A DNA stretch of 64,000 nt from Rheinheimera sp. (GTDB lineage: Bacteria > Pseudomonadota > Gammaproteobacteria > Enterobacterales > Alteromonadaceae), in the NCBI RefSeq assembly GCF_030690345.1, contig NZ_JAUYGV010000006.1, positions 496,001 through 560,000 of the forward strand, in the 5' to 3' direction. Below, one piece after another: positions 1-9,095 of this stretch; position 1 is the first letter of the stretch; each line of letters starts with the position of its first letter. The position numbers were made by a program, and so were the translations under genes. Under the pieces are notes generated by a model that was given only the letters and a program-made list of their open reading frames with translations, did not search any database and had not been told where the DNA came from.

Positions 1-195
1 GATGCTGTATTAAGCGTTGAAGCACTGCAGGCGCAACATTTTTTACTCACCCTGGCCGATGATGTCAGTGTGTCAGACTGTTTAAAACAACTGCTGCTGC
101 AGGTTGAGCTGACGCTGGTGGAAATGCAAACGCCGGATTTGCACCAACTGTATCTGGCGGCGATGGCGAAGCACAAACCGGAGGTGGCAGCATGA
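1..195 (+). CDS. C-terminal end of a gene upstream of an ABC-2 permease (probable ABC ATP-binding subunit), partial
   Basis: The reading frame is open from the window edge to a TGA at 193-195 and encodes the last 64 residues of a protein. The tail has no catalytic motif of its own. The stop overlaps the start of the next gene (ATGA-type overlap at 192-195), so the two are translationally coupled. Because the next gene is an ABC-2 permease, whose partner is usually encoded just upstream, this is inferred to be the C-terminal extension of a NatA-like ATPase. The Walker motifs would lie outside the window, so the assignment rests on context only. Confidence 0.5.
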   Translation, partial: DAVLSVEALQAQHFLLTLADDVSVSDCLKQLLLQVELTLVEMQTPDLHQLYLAAMAKHKPEVAA

Positions 196-1370
196 TGTCG
201 CGGCAAAGCTTAATCGTAGCCAAGTGGGAGTTTTTACGCTTTTTTAAGTGGAAGCAGCAGCTGATCTCTTACTTGCTGATGCTGGGGGTGATGGCCGCTG
301 TGGCATTGTGGAGCTTTTTTACCGATGAAAGCCGGCAACAATACCGCATCGCCGTGCCGGCACAACTGGAAATCGCCAACACAGAGCAGTTTCAGTTTCA
401 GCGGCCCGGCATCAGCTTTACTGAGCAATTGGCGCAAATGCGTAGTGACGACTCATGGCATGCTGTAATAAGTGAAGAGCAGGGCGAATTAGTGCTGCAT
501 ACCCTTACCGGCAAAAAGTGGCTGGCGCAGTTAGAGACAGTATTACAGCAACATTACCGCCAACTGTCGGCGGCACAAATGGGGCTAAGCACTGCGCAGT
601 TAAACCGGTTGGAACAACCGGTAGTGATTAACACGCGCTATCTGGATCAAAACTACAAAGGCAAAGATACGCCGGAGAAAATGATTGCGCTGGGGGCGTT
701 AATATTACTGTTTGTTGGCTTGAGCACCGCCTTTGGCCAGGTGCTGATGAGCATTACCGGTGAGAAACAACAGCGGGTTACTGAACAATTGTACGCCATA
801 GTCACACCGCAGCAGTGGATGGACGGCAAAGTATTGGGCCACAGTTTCAGTGCGCTCAAAGCCATGGTCACATCCGGGCTGGTGATGTTGCTGGCGTTTG
901 CCGTGGTGAGCTTGTTTGCGAAAAAAGCTGTCGATTTAAGCTGGATTAATATCGGCGTAGTGTTGTGGCTTATTCCGTTTGCACTGCTGGGGGTGGTGCT
1001 GTGCGCCAGCTTTATGGGCGCGATAGCCGCCTCAATTGACGACCCGAATAACAGCGGCAAAAGTGCGGTGATGATGATTACCTGGTTGCCAATGGTGTTT
1101 ACCTTTATGGTGATCGACAGCCCCGCCGGCTGGGGCATGACAGTGCTCAGCTTTGTGCCGTTAACCTCCTTTGCCGCCATGCCGGTGAAAATGGCGATGG
1201 TAACGGTGCCGTGGTGGCAACCGCTGTTGTCGCTGATGTTGTTGCTGGCGACGGTGTATTGGATGCGCCGCGTTGCCGGTCGGGTGTTTTTACGCGGTAT
1301 GCAGATGTACGGCAAAGAGCCGTCCTGGGGCGAAATAGTGCGCTGGGCCGTCAGTAATAAAACAGAATAG
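192..1370 (+). CDS. ABC-2 type transporter permease, NatB/YhaP-like
   Basis: This is an integral inner-membrane subunit of an ABC exporter. It shows the ABC-2 layout: one membrane segment near residues 22-42, a long soluble loop to about residue 160, then about five hydrophobic segments up to residue 370. The loop and the helix cluster resemble NatB-type sodium/drug export permeases, but the substrate cannot be read from sequence. Two ATG codons in tandem (192 and 195) could start it; the first overlaps the upstream stop. The stop codon at 1368-1370 directly abuts the stop codon of the convergent gene, leaving no intergenic base. Confidence 0.8.
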   Translation: MMSRQSLIVAKWEFLRFFKWKQQLISYLLMLGVMAAVALWSFFTDESRQQYRIAVPAQLEIANTEQFQFQRPGISFTEQLAQMRSDDSWHAVISEEQGELVLHTLTGKKWLAQLETVLQQHYRQLSAAQMGLSTAQLNRLEQPVVINTRYLDQNYKGKDTPEKMIALGALILLFVGLSTAFGQVLMSITGEKQQRVTEQLYAIVTPQQWMDGKVLGHSFSALKAMVTSGLVMLLAFAVVSLFAKKAVDLSWINIGVVLWLIPFALLGVVLCASFMGAIAASIDDPNNSGKSAVMMITWLPMVFTFMVIDSPAGWGMTVLSFVPLTSFAAMPVKMAMVTVPWWQPLLSLMLLLATVYWMRRVAGRVFLRGMQMYGKEPSWGEIVRWAVSNKTE

Positions 1371-2549
1371 TCAGTCCTGAGTCAGGGCGCGTTCTACATC
1401 AATACCGATGCTGAGCGCGCCGATATGCCGGCCGTCAGCATTTAACAGCGGCACACTCAGTTTTACCTGAAAGCGTTGGGTGGACTGGTCGTACTCCACC
1501 ACATCAATAAAATAGTCATGTTGTTGCTCAAATACGCTGAGAAAAGGTGTTTCATCGCCCTGCCAATAGTCGGTGGTCATATCGCTGATAGCAACATTGG
1601 CGCCCTGGTTATCCATCAGAATCACTTCAGTAATTAACCCCGGGGTGTTGGCCTGCCAACTGCGCAGCAGCTCAGCTGTGGGCGAACTCAGCTGTGCTGC
1701 AGCCACAGCGCCGGCAGTACGCAGCTGTACCTTTTGCTGCCAAGCGGCATCACGCTGCATAATTTCCGACAAAGACAGCTGTTGCTGGTTTTGCTGTTGC
1801 ACCGCGGCTATCAGCTTGCGATCCCGTGCCAGCTCGCGGGTGCTGTGCAGCAGTTGTGCCGCAATCAATTGTTGTTCCTGCTCTGCCAGCGCAAAGGGCG
1901 CCGATGCACACAAATGCACAGCGGCATTAAAACGCGGCATAAAATCCGGCTGTTGTTGTAACCGTGCCGAAGAAAAATACACCCCCAGCGGTATATAACG
2001 TAAAAACGCCTGGCGGTACTGCTGCGGCGGCAGTTTTAACCGCTGCACGGCGTGATTAAAGTCATCTAAATCTGCCAGTATTATATCAATACGGCCTATA
2101 GCCAGTAACTGCACTAACTGGGCAATATCACCCACTTCCAACTCGGGTTTATAATCGTTGGCGTTAAACCAATCGGCCTGATGGCTGCCGAGAATAGCGC
2201 CATAGCGGATCTTAGTTTGGCTGCGCAGGCCGGCATGGCGCTGATGCCAAAACCAGTACCAGTTCTCCAGAAACAGCGGCGCTGATAATTGCGCATAACC
2301 TTGCATACCTTCATTCGGAAAGGCGGTAAAATAGCCGTCAATCCGGCCCATCTTTACTTCTTGTTTAGCTCTGCGCCATGGCATCGACAGCAACTGATAC
2401 GGCTGTCCGGCCTGCTGCATAATGCAATGTATTTGCTTATGATTGCTGCTTTCGGTTGTGGCGGGAATACTGGTACCAAGCAATAGCGGACTGTGCCCCG
2501 TTGTTTGAGACAATAACAACCAGCTACTGAGAAGAAGCGCGTTAAGCAT
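1371..2549 (-). CDS. Periplasmic SBP_bac_3-like protein with a C-terminal PDC/Cache-like sensor domain
   Basis: A hydrophobic N-terminus (residues 1-20) looks like a signal peptide. Residues about 25-225 have the look of a family 3 solute-binding protein: an early GQPYQLLSMPWRRA block and a later segment on a dual-lobe fold. A glutamine-rich helical stretch follows. Residues about 290-390 look like a PDC sensor domain, with DNQG, DYWQGDE and a terminal GALSIGID strand. There is no transmembrane output module, kinase or GGDEF domain, so it is probably a soluble periplasmic sensor or binding protein. No clear ribosome binding site was found before the ATG. The domain assignments are recognised by eye; the fused arrangement is unusual. 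Confidence 0.6.
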   Translation of the reverse strand: MLNALLLSSWLLLSQTTGHSPLLLGTSIPATTESSNHKQIHCIMQQAGQPYQLLSMPWRRAKQEVKMGRIDGYFTAFPNEGMQGYAQLSAPLFLENWYWFWHQRHAGLRSQTKIRYGAILGSHQADWFNANDYKPELEVGDIAQLVQLLAIGRIDIILADLDDFNHAVQRLKLPPQQYRQAFLRYIPLGVYFSSARLQQQPDFMPRFNAAVHLCASAPFALAEQEQQLIAAQLLHSTRELARDRKLIAAVQQQNQQQLSLSEIMQRDAAWQQKVQLRTAGAVAAAQLSSPTAELLRSWQANTPGLITEVILMDNQGANVAISDMTTDYWQGDETPFLSVFEQQHDYFIDVVEYDQSTQRFQVKLSVPLLNADGRHIGALSIGIDVERALTQD

Positions 2550-2683
2550 AGGCGGCCATTAGCGGATAAAAGTCGGTTAGAAGTCGGCTGAAGTATAGCA
2601 GTATTAAATAATAACCAGGGCGAAGACTTGAACTTAGCCCTGTCCGACCAGACTAATGGCATAGTATCTGAATTGAGGTAGTT

Positions 2684-2989
2684 ATGTTTTCATCATTTAA
2701 ACAGCAAAGCAGTCAGTGGCAACAGCAGTTTGCCAGACGGCAAAGTGCCGGCCCGCTGCAGCGCCTGCTGGCCTGGTTGATCCTGGGGCTTATGCTGTTG
2801 GCCGGGGCGGCTATTTTGGTCTTTATGCTGCTGCTAAGCTGGATTTTAATTCCTATCCTGTTGTTTCGGCACCGCGCTAAAGTTAAAGCCTGGCAGCAAC
2901 GCCAGCAGGGCGGTGCTAGCGGCGAAGCCGGCGCAGAGCAGCCACGCAGTGTGATTGAAGGCGAAGTGTTGCGGAAGCGGGAAGATTAA
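2684..2989 (+). CDS. Small hypothetical membrane protein
   Basis: A 101-residue protein with one long or two closely spaced hydrophobic segments (about residues 28-62), a basic region after them, and a hydrophilic C-terminal tail rich in Q, G and E. A good ribosome binding site (GAGGT) precedes the ATG. I do not recognise a family. It stands alone, with a palindromic element between it and the convergent TerB gene. Confidence 0.6.
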   Translation: MFSSFKQQSSQWQQQFARRQSAGPLQRLLAWLILGLMLLAGAAILVFMLLLSWILIPILLFRHRAKVKAWQQRQQGGASGEAGAEQPRSVIEGEVLRKRED

Positions 2990-3016
2990 CCCGTGTATAC
3001 ATAACAGAGACGACGG

Positions 3017-3121
3017 GCGGCAACCGGCTTGCTCTAAACCAACCGTTGAAGGCAGGGATGCCTGAATCGAGCCTATAGGGACATATTTACGGCGTGTTGG
3101 TGTGAGCAAACCGGTTGCCGC
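3017..3121. repeat. Palindromic intergenic element (REP/MITE-like) with 18-bp terminal inverted repeats
   Basis: GCGGCAACCGGCTTGCTC at 3017-3034 is matched by its reverse complement at 3104-3121 with one mismatch. The 69 bp between contain a GGCAGGGATGCC-type smaller palindrome. The element lies between two convergent genes, which is the usual place for REP-like elements. It carries no ORF. Only one copy was noticed in this window, so its repetitive nature is an inference. Confidence 0.55.
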
Positions 3122-3139
3122 TCAAGCATAAGACCTTTA

Positions 3140-3601
3140 TCAAGCACCACACACCGCCAGCTTGGCCTGAATATAGTCACTGTGGCGGATAAACAGTAAA
3201 TCGGCAATTTTACGCAGCATGGCCTCTTCATTCGGGTCCAGCACACCGTCGGCGTAAGCCTGTTGCCATAAGCTATCCAGTAAAGCTAACCTGGCATCAT
3301 AACTCAGCTGCTTTAGCTGCGCGGTAAACTCGTGCAGCGAAATAGCCTCTGTCGCCTGTTTCTCCGCTAACGCCACAACAGCGTTGGCGTCATCGTCAGA
3401 TAAAGCAAACTCACGCTTTACATACTGCCGGGCTAACGCTAATTCCTCCTCTGCGCCGGCAAAATCGGCATGTGCCACCATCAACATTAACGACACGCAG
3501 GCAAGCTCAGCTTCGCTCAGTCCATAGGTGGTTTTGCCGGCCGGCGCTGTAGCTAAACCGTCGTTTACTTTATCCAACAGGGTTTTAAATAACTGAAACA
3601 T
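3140..3601 (-). CDS. TerB-family tellurite-resistance-like protein
   Basis: A 153-residue acidic helical protein with the TerB-like pattern: an acidic AHADFAGAEEEL block in the middle and a second acidic loop DGVLDPNEEAMLRKIA near the C-terminus, the positions at which TerB folds bind metal ions. The ATG at 3601 is chosen because AAGGAAG lies just upstream of it; a longer reading frame to 3700 exists but has no such site. TerB-like proteins are soluble and of unclear biochemical role. No other ter genes are nearby, so a role in tellurite resistance should not be assumed. Confidence 0.75.
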   Translation of the reverse strand: MFQLFKTLLDKVNDGLATAPAGKTTYGLSEAELACVSLMLMVAHADFAGAEEELALARQYVKREFALSDDDANAVVALAEKQATEAISLHEFTAQLKQLSYDARLALLDSLWQQAYADGVLDPNEEAMLRKIADLLFIRHSDYIQAKLAVCGA

Positions 3602-3761
3602 CGTACTTCCTTTCTGGGTTACCGCCGTTAGAGCCGTATCGGGTGGCAAAGTTCGGTTGTTGCGGCCGCTGCTGTGCATGCTTGAAAAACCGCCATGCAT
3701 GCCGCATTAAGTTCAAACCATACTATCGGCAGCATACTGTGCTTAACGCCTGAGGTGAAGC

Positions 3762-4580
3762 TTGGCTATCGTTATTACTCTGTTATTGGGCGCAGCGATC
3801 ATCGCGCTGGTGTTACTGGCACCGTACCGGCAACGTCATAAGCGCCGGCAATTGATGGCTAAGCCGTTCCCTGCCGCCTGGCGCGATATTTTAAAACGCC
3901 GTTTGCCGTACTTTCGCGCCTTACCGGCCGATTTACAGCTGCAGCTGAAAAAGCATATGCAGGTGTTTATCGCCGAAAAGCAGTTTATCGGCTGTGATGG
4001 CTTAACGGTAACCGATGAAATGCGCGTAACCATAGCAGCCCAGGCCTGCCTGTTGCTGCTGAACCGGCCGGATTATTACTACCCGAAGCTCAAGCAAATT
4101 CTGTTGTATCCGGCCGCTTTTATTGTCAGCGGTAATCAGGCCGATGCGGCCGGCGTAATGCATGAGCAGCGCCGCGTATTGTCCGGCGAATCCTGGGGTC
4201 TGGGCAAAGTGATCTTAAGCTGGGCCGACACCCTCGACGGTGCCGCTAACCCGGGGGATGGCCGCAATGTAGTGATCCATGAATTTGCCCATCAGCTGGA
4301 CCAGGAAAAAGGCATCGCCAACGGTGCGCCTTTGCTGGAGCGCAGCAGTGATTATCAACAATGGTCCGGCGTGATGGCGGCAGAGTTCAGTGCGCTGCAA
4401 CACCAGGCGCAAAGTGGCGAAAGCGGCTTGTTTGATCACTATGGCGCTACTAACCCTGCCGAATTCTTTGCTGTTATCAGCGAAGTGTTTTTTGAACAGC
4501 CACAGCAATTGTCAGTGCAGCATCCACAGCTGTATCAGCAGCTAAGCCGCTTTTACCGGCTTAACCCGCTGAGCTGGTAA
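3762..4580 (+). CDS. mtfA: Zinc-dependent peptidase, MtfA family (M90)
   Basis: A 272-residue protein, close to the length of E. coli MtfA. It has the HEFAH zinc-protease motif at residues 173-177 (two histidines bind zinc, the glutamate is catalytic) and a second conserved acidic block, PAEFFAVISE, with Glu234 as the likely third ligand. An N-terminal hydrophobic segment (residues 2-20) could anchor it in the inner membrane, which the E. coli protein lacks. In E. coli MtfA binds the repressor Mlc and so influences glucose uptake; whether that holds here is unknown. It starts at TTG 3762 after GAGGTGAAG. Confidence 0.85.
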   Translation: MAIVITLLLGAAIIALVLLAPYRQRHKRRQLMAKPFPAAWRDILKRRLPYFRALPADLQLQLKKHMQVFIAEKQFIGCDGLTVTDEMRVTIAAQACLLLLNRPDYYYPKLKQILLYPAAFIVSGNQADAAGVMHEQRRVLSGESWGLGKVILSWADTLDGAANPGDGRNVVIHEFAHQLDQEKGIANGAPLLERSSDYQQWSGVMAAEFSALQHQAQSGESGLFDHYGATNPAEFFAVISEVFFEQPQQLSVQHPQLYQQLSRFYRLNPLSW

Positions 4581-4635
4581 TAAAACAGAAAAAAGTGATC
4601 TACAGCGCGCTTTGCGTCATACTCCTTAGCTTAAC

Positions 4636-4648
4636 AAGAACAGTTCTT
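4636..4648. promoter_or_regulatory. 13-bp perfect palindrome upstream of the adaptor/RND pair
   Basis: AAGAACAGTTCTT is a perfect inverted repeat 18 bp before the adaptor start codon. Its size and position fit an operator of a dimeric repressor, but no regulator gene is adjacent. This is an inference from symmetry only. Confidence 0.3.
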
Positions 4649-4666
4649 ATTTAGTTGGGGAGCCTT

Positions 4667-5746
4667 ATGCGTTGGCGGATAGCAGCAGCTTTATTGGGCA
4701 CTATGGTAGCAATGGCGTTGCAGGCACAAGAACCGGTGCCGGTGCGGGTTGCTATGCCGCAGGAGAAAGGCTTGTCGCAACAGTTGCTGCTCAGTGGCAG
4801 CCTTACTGCACAACAAGACGCCGGCCTGTCCAGCCGCACCGCCGGCTTAGTGGCAGAGCTGTTGGTTGACGCCGGCAGCACGGTAACCAAAGGCCAGCCG
4901 CTGCTGCAACTGGACACCAGCCTGGCACAGCATGAACTGGCGCAGCGCAAGGCGGCGTTAGCGGCGGCGCAGGTACTGCAAAGCGAGCAACTACGGCTGG
5001 TTAGCGAAGCCGAACAACTGACTAAACAACAACTGTTCCCGCAAACGGAGCTGGCGCTGCGTCGCGCCGGGCTGGCACAAGCCGATGCCGCGCTGCAACA
5101 GGCACAGGCGGCGGCTGCACAGCAACAGGAAGTGCTGGCCAGGCATACCCTTACCGCGCCCTTTGCCGGCGTTATTGCCCAGCGCTACACCGATGTCGGG
5201 GAATGGATTGCGCTGGGCACTCCGGTATTGCAACTGGTTAGCTTAAGCCCGCTGCTGCTGGATGTGCAGGTGCCGCAGGAATATTTCGCCGCCTTACCCA
5301 CCTTGCGCCGCATCGCGGTGCAGTCTGATTTACTGCCGGGCGAGAAGCTCAGCGCCAACCTGCTGGCCACCGTGCCGGTGGGCGACGCCGCGGCGCGCAG
5401 TTTCCTCGCCAGGCTGGCCATACAAGATAACAGCGTCACGCTGCTGCCCGGTACCTCAGCCCGCGCCACGCTGTACTTTGAACGTGATGATGCCAGCGCC
5501 TTAGTGGTGCCGCCGGATGCGTTACTGCGCCACCCGGATGGCAACTTCAGTGTCTTTGCCGTGCGCGAAGGCAAAGCCTGGCGCCACAATGTTACCCTGG
5601 GCCGCAGTAATGAGCAGGGCGTGGAAATTTTATCCGGCTTGCCAAAGCAGCAGCCGGTGGTGGTGCGCGGTAATGAAATTCTGCGTGACGGCCAACCGGT
5701 GCGGGTGCTGAGCGACGACAGCGCCGCGCGCAGCAATAAGGAGTAA
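4667..5746 (+). CDS. RND efflux periplasmic adaptor subunit (membrane fusion protein)
   Basis: A 359-residue protein with a cleavable-looking signal peptide ending near LQAQE (residues 1-20). It shows the adaptor order: a split lipoyl/barrel-sandwich half (GLVAELLVDAGSTVTKGQPL), a helical hairpin of alanine- and glutamine-rich sequence (about residues 85-150), the second lipoyl half (LTAPFAGVIAQRYTDVGEW) and a C-terminal beta-barrel region. The ATG at 4667 is preferred over an in-frame TTG at 4655 because GGGGAG stands directly before it. The gene is 3 bp from the RND permease and they form an operon; no outer-membrane factor is encoded alongside, so it probably uses a shared TolC-like channel. 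Confidence 0.9.
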   Translation: MRWRIAAALLGTMVAMALQAQEPVPVRVAMPQEKGLSQQLLLSGSLTAQQDAGLSSRTAGLVAELLVDAGSTVTKGQPLLQLDTSLAQHELAQRKAALAAAQVLQSEQLRLVSEAEQLTKQQLFPQTELALRRAGLAQADAALQQAQAAAAQQQEVLARHTLTAPFAGVIAQRYTDVGEWIALGTPVLQLVSLSPLLLDVQVPQEYFAALPTLRRIAVQSDLLPGEKLSANLLATVPVGDAAARSFLARLAIQDNSVTLLPGTSARATLYFERDDASALVVPPDALLRHPDGNFSVFAVREGKAWRHNVTLGRSNEQGVEILSGLPKQQPVVVRGNEILRDGQPVRVLSDDSAARSNKE

Positions 5747-5749
5747 GCC

Positions 5750-8700
5750 ATGCTGGAAGCCGGTATTCGCCGCGGCACCATTCTTACCGTAGCTGTATTA
5801 ATTATCTGTGTGCTGGGCATAGTGGCGGCGCTGCGCATTCCGGTGCAGATGATCCCGGATTTGGAAGTGCGTACCATCAGTGTGGTTACCGGTTGGCCGG
5901 GCGCCACGCCGCAAGATGTGGAAAAAGAAATTCTGATAGAGCAGGAGCGTTACCTGCGCACCTTGCCGAATTTAAAACGTATGGTATCGCGCGCCGGCAC
6001 CGGCTCGGCAGAAATAGAACTGGAATTTCCGTTTGGTGTCGATGTTACCGAAGCTTTGATCCGCGTCAGCAATGCGCTAAGCCAGGTGCCGGCTTATCCG
6101 GAAAACGTTGACCAGCCGCGTTTATTCAGCAGTTCGTTCTCTAACAATGCCTTTATGTATTTTCGCCTGATGCCGCAAAGCGGTAATCCGCTTAAGCTGG
6201 ATATGGATATGCTGCGCGATTACGCCGAAGACTATGTGCGGCCGCGTATGGAGCGGGTGCCCGGGGTGTCTGAAGTCGGCGTAAGCGGCGGTGCCGAGCG
6301 GCAAATTCAAATTCTCGTCGACCCGGCCAAACTGGCCCGGCGCGGCATTAGTCTGACGGATGTACGCGATGCTATCCGTGCCCGCAACCGCGATACTTCG
6401 GCCGGTGATATCGACAGCGGCAAACGACGTTATCTGCTGCGAATGGTCGGCCGCTTTGACCGTATCGACGAGCTGGAAAACCTGATTTTAACCCAGCAGG
6501 GCGATAGCCAGGTGCGGCTGAAAGACGTCGCCAGCCTGGTGCTGGACCATTTTGAAGTGCGCGACTTGTCGTTTGCCGATGGCGAGCGCACTTTGGGTTT
6601 ATCGGTGCGGCGCGAGCCAGGCTCCAATGTTATCGACATTAAGCAGCAGATGATGCAGGTCGTGGCGCAGATGAATCAGGATATGCTGGCCGGCAACGGT
6701 CTTAAGCTGACACTGATCAGTGATGATGTGCGCTATGTTGAAGACTCTATTGCCAATGTCTGGACCAACCTGGCACTGGGCGCCATGCTGGCTACTTTAG
6801 TCATGTATCTGTTTTTGCGCTCCGGCCGCGCCACCTTAGTTGGCGTTATCGGCGTGCCCATTTGTACCATAGCGGCGTTTCTGGGCTTACTGGCATTTGG
6901 CCGTACTATTAACGTTATTTCGCTGGCCGGTATTGCCTTTGCTATCGGCATGACAGTGGATAACACCATAGTGGTGTTGGAGAGCATAGAGCAGGCGCGC
7001 CGCCGTGGTCTGGACCGCATAGAAGGCGCCATTGCCGGGGTGCGTGATGTCTGGCCGGCAGTGTTGGCCTCTACCCTGACCACTGTGCTGGTGTTTATGC
7101 CGATTTTATTTGTCGAGCAGGAAGCCGGCCAGCTGTACTCTGATATCGCCATTGCCATTGCTGCGGCCATTATTGCCTCTATGCTGGTGGCGGTATTTGT
7201 GGTGCCGGCGGCCATTGCCAAGCTGGGCTTTGGCCAAAGCGCGGCTATGCACCATCACAGTAAACAGCATGACGGCGGGCATAACGACAGCCCGGATAAC
7301 CACATCACAGCTGCGCCGCCAGGTGCTATTTTGCGCCTGGTGCAGGCCATTGTCAGTAAGGGTGCTGTCCGCCGCCTTACGCTGGCGCTTACCGTGCTGT
7401 TAACCCTCGGCGCCGGCTGGTACCTGTTGCCACCGGCTGAGTATTTGCCGGAGGGCGAAGAGCCCAAAGCGTTCTCGTCGATGATAGCGCCGCCCGGCTA
7501 CAATCTGTCAGAAATGGCCGCTATCGCTGAAGAAATTAAAGCTTTTTTAACGGCGCAGGTGGATGCCGACCCGGCGCTGTTTGACCGCGGCGAAACGGCA
7601 ATGCCATCGCTGAAGTATTACTCGCTCAGCGTGTCAGTGGGGCGTATTCGTGTGCTGAGCGAACCCACGCGGCCGCAGGATATCAGCGCCATGATGGACG
7701 CGATGACCGCATTATTCCGCCAATACCCGGGCATGCGGGCGTTTTCGTCGCGCGGCTCTATTATCAGCAGCAATGATGGTGGCACCCGCGCCGTGGCGCT
7801 GGATATTTCCGGGCCGGATTTGGCCAATCTTTATACCACCGCCGACGCGGCTTATGTCGCTGCAGGCCAGCTGTTTGATAAACCGCAGTTAAACTCCGAG
7901 CCGGCGTCGTTATCGCTGGATCAGCCGCTGGTAGAGATCCGCCCGCGCTGGCAACGCCTGGCCGAGCTGGATTTCACTGCCGCCGACTTTGGTTTTGCCG
8001 TATCAGCACTGAGTGACGGTGCCTTTGTCGATGAGTTTTTTATCGCCGACGACAAGGTGGATATTTTTCTGTTCAGTAACGCCGGCGCACAGCAAAGCCT
8101 GGCCGGGCTGGCGCAAACGCCGGTATTAACGCCCAATGGTGCCGTATTGCCGCTCAGCAGCCTGGCAGAGCTGGCCGAAGTGGCCGACAGCGACACCCTG
8201 CGCCGCGTAGACGGCCGCCGCACTGTTACGCTGTATATTATTCCGCCGCGCTCGGTGGCACTGGAAACGGCCGTGGCCATAGTGCAGCAGCAACTGGTGC
8301 CGCAATTGCAACGCGACGGCGCAGTGGCAACGGACGTCACTCTGGATATTACCGGTGCCTCGGATCAACTGGACGAAACCCGCGCCGCGCTGGGCAGCAA
8401 TTTTATTATTGCTATCGTACTGATTTATCTGTTGTTGGTGGCCATTTTCAGCCATTGGGGCTATCCGTTGTTTATTCTGGCTACGGTGCCGCTGGGGCTG
8501 GCCGGCGCCTTAGTGGGCCTGGCTGCGGTAAACGGCGTCAGCAGTGCGCTGGCGCTGGTTGGTTTGGGCGGCTTTCATCAGCCGTTTGATATGATCACCA
8601 TGCTGGGGTTTTTAATTTTGCTCGGTACTGTGGTGAATAACCCGATTTTAATTGTCGACCAAAGCCGGCGTAACCTGCAAGCCGGCCATATGGCAGTATC

Positions 8701-8938
8701 TGATGCGGTATTGCAGGCGGTGGCCACCAGGCTGCGGCCAATACTTATGTCTACCGCTACCACCATTTTTGGCCTGGCGCCGCTGGTGTTAATTCCGGGC
8801 GAGGGTACCGAGTTGTATCGCGGCGTGGGTATTATTGTGCTCTGTGGTTTGTTGTTTGCTACCTTTATCAGTCTGACATTTTTGCCGGCGCTGCTGGTAA
8901 CGGTACTTAACCGTGCTCAGGGAAAAACACATACTTAA
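5750..8938 (+). CDS. RND efflux transporter permease, atypical proton-relay subfamily
   Basis: A 1062-residue inner-membrane pump with the RND duplication: TM1, a large periplasmic loop, TM2-6, a cytoplasmic link, TM7, a second large loop and TM8-12. The TM4 motif reads GMTVDNTIVV, so only one aspartate (Asp404) stands where AcrB has an Asp-Asp pair, and the TM10 position held by a lysine in AcrB is Asn963. The loop after TM6 carries a short histidine-rich stretch (about residues 500-518, starting MHHHSK). These features place it outside the AcrB/MexB drug-pump group and away from CzcA as well. Substrate unknown. The 3' end overlaps a small convergent gene by 32 bp. Confidence 0.9.
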   Translation: MLEAGIRRGTILTVAVLIICVLGIVAALRIPVQMIPDLEVRTISVVTGWPGATPQDVEKEILIEQERYLRTLPNLKRMVSRAGTGSAEIELEFPFGVDVTEALIRVSNALSQVPAYPENVDQPRLFSSSFSNNAFMYFRLMPQSGNPLKLDMDMLRDYAEDYVRPRMERVPGVSEVGVSGGAERQIQILVDPAKLARRGISLTDVRDAIRARNRDTSAGDIDSGKRRYLLRMVGRFDRIDELENLILTQQGDSQVRLKDVASLVLDHFEVRDLSFADGERTLGLSVRREPGSNVIDIKQQMMQVVAQMNQDMLAGNGLKLTLISDDVRYVEDSIANVWTNLALGAMLATLVMYLFLRSGRATLVGVIGVPICTIAAFLGLLAFGRTINVISLAGIAFAIGMTVDNTIVVLESIEQARRRGLDRIEGAIAGVRDVWPAVLASTLTTVLVFMPILFVEQEAGQLYSDIAIAIAAAIIASMLVAVFVVPAAIAKLGFGQSAAMHHHSKQHDGGHNDSPDNHITAAPPGAILRLVQAIVSKGAVRRLTLALTVLLTLGAGWYLLPPAEYLPEGEEPKAFSSMIAPPGYNLSEMAAIAEEIKAFLTAQVDADPALFDRGETAMPSLKYYSLSVSVGRIRVLSEPTRPQDISAMMDAMTALFRQYPGMRAFSSRGSIISSNDGGTRAVALDISGPDLANLYTTADAAYVAAGQLFDKPQLNSEPASLSLDQPLVEIRPRWQRLAELDFTAADFGFAVSALSDGAFVDEFFIADDKVDIFLFSNAGAQQSLAGLAQTPVLTPNGAVLPLSSLAELAEVADSDTLRRVDGRRTVTLYIIPPRSVALETAVAIVQQQLVPQLQRDGAVATDVTLDITGASDQLDETRAALGSNFIIAIVLIYLLLVAIFSHWGYPLFILATVPLGLAGALVGLAAVNGVSSALALVGLGGFHQPFDMITMLGFLILLGTVVNNPILIVDQSRRNLQAGHMAVSDAVLQAVATRLRPILMSTATTIFGLAPLVLIPGEGTELYRGVGIIVLCGLLFATFISLTFLPALLVTVLNRAQGKTHT

Positions 8939-9095
8939 TCACTTGTGCCGCCACCAGCGCTATCATCAGCGGAATAATATAGCGGCTGAGTTTGGCGGTT
9001 TTTTCCTGGTCGCGGCTGCCGTATTTTTCCGCCAGCGTAACCAGAATAAACAGCGCGGCAAACAGCAGGGCCAAAATGATAATTAACGTTGTCAT
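8907..9095 (-). CDS. Small two-helix membrane protein (hypothetical)
   Basis: A 62-residue protein with two hydrophobic segments (about 2-21 and 40-55) separated by a charged loop, EKYGSRDQEKTAK. The start at 9095 is chosen because GGAGC precedes it at good spacing; an in-frame start six codons earlier lacks this. Its last ten codons lie on the opposite strand of the end of the RND permease gene. No family recognised. Confidence 0.6.
   Translation of the reverse strand: MTTLIIILALLFAALFILVTLAEKYGSRDQEKTAKLSRYIIPLMIALVAAQVIKYVFFPEHG

Noticed and set aside
653..1315. 220-codon frame antisense to the ABC permease
   Set aside because: It mirrors a real membrane-protein gene, has no ribosome site and no family resemblance.
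5185..5907. 240-codon frame antisense to the adaptor/RND junction
   Set aside because: Serine/threonine/arginine-rich shadow composition typical of antisense of G+C-rich genes; both sense genes are certain.
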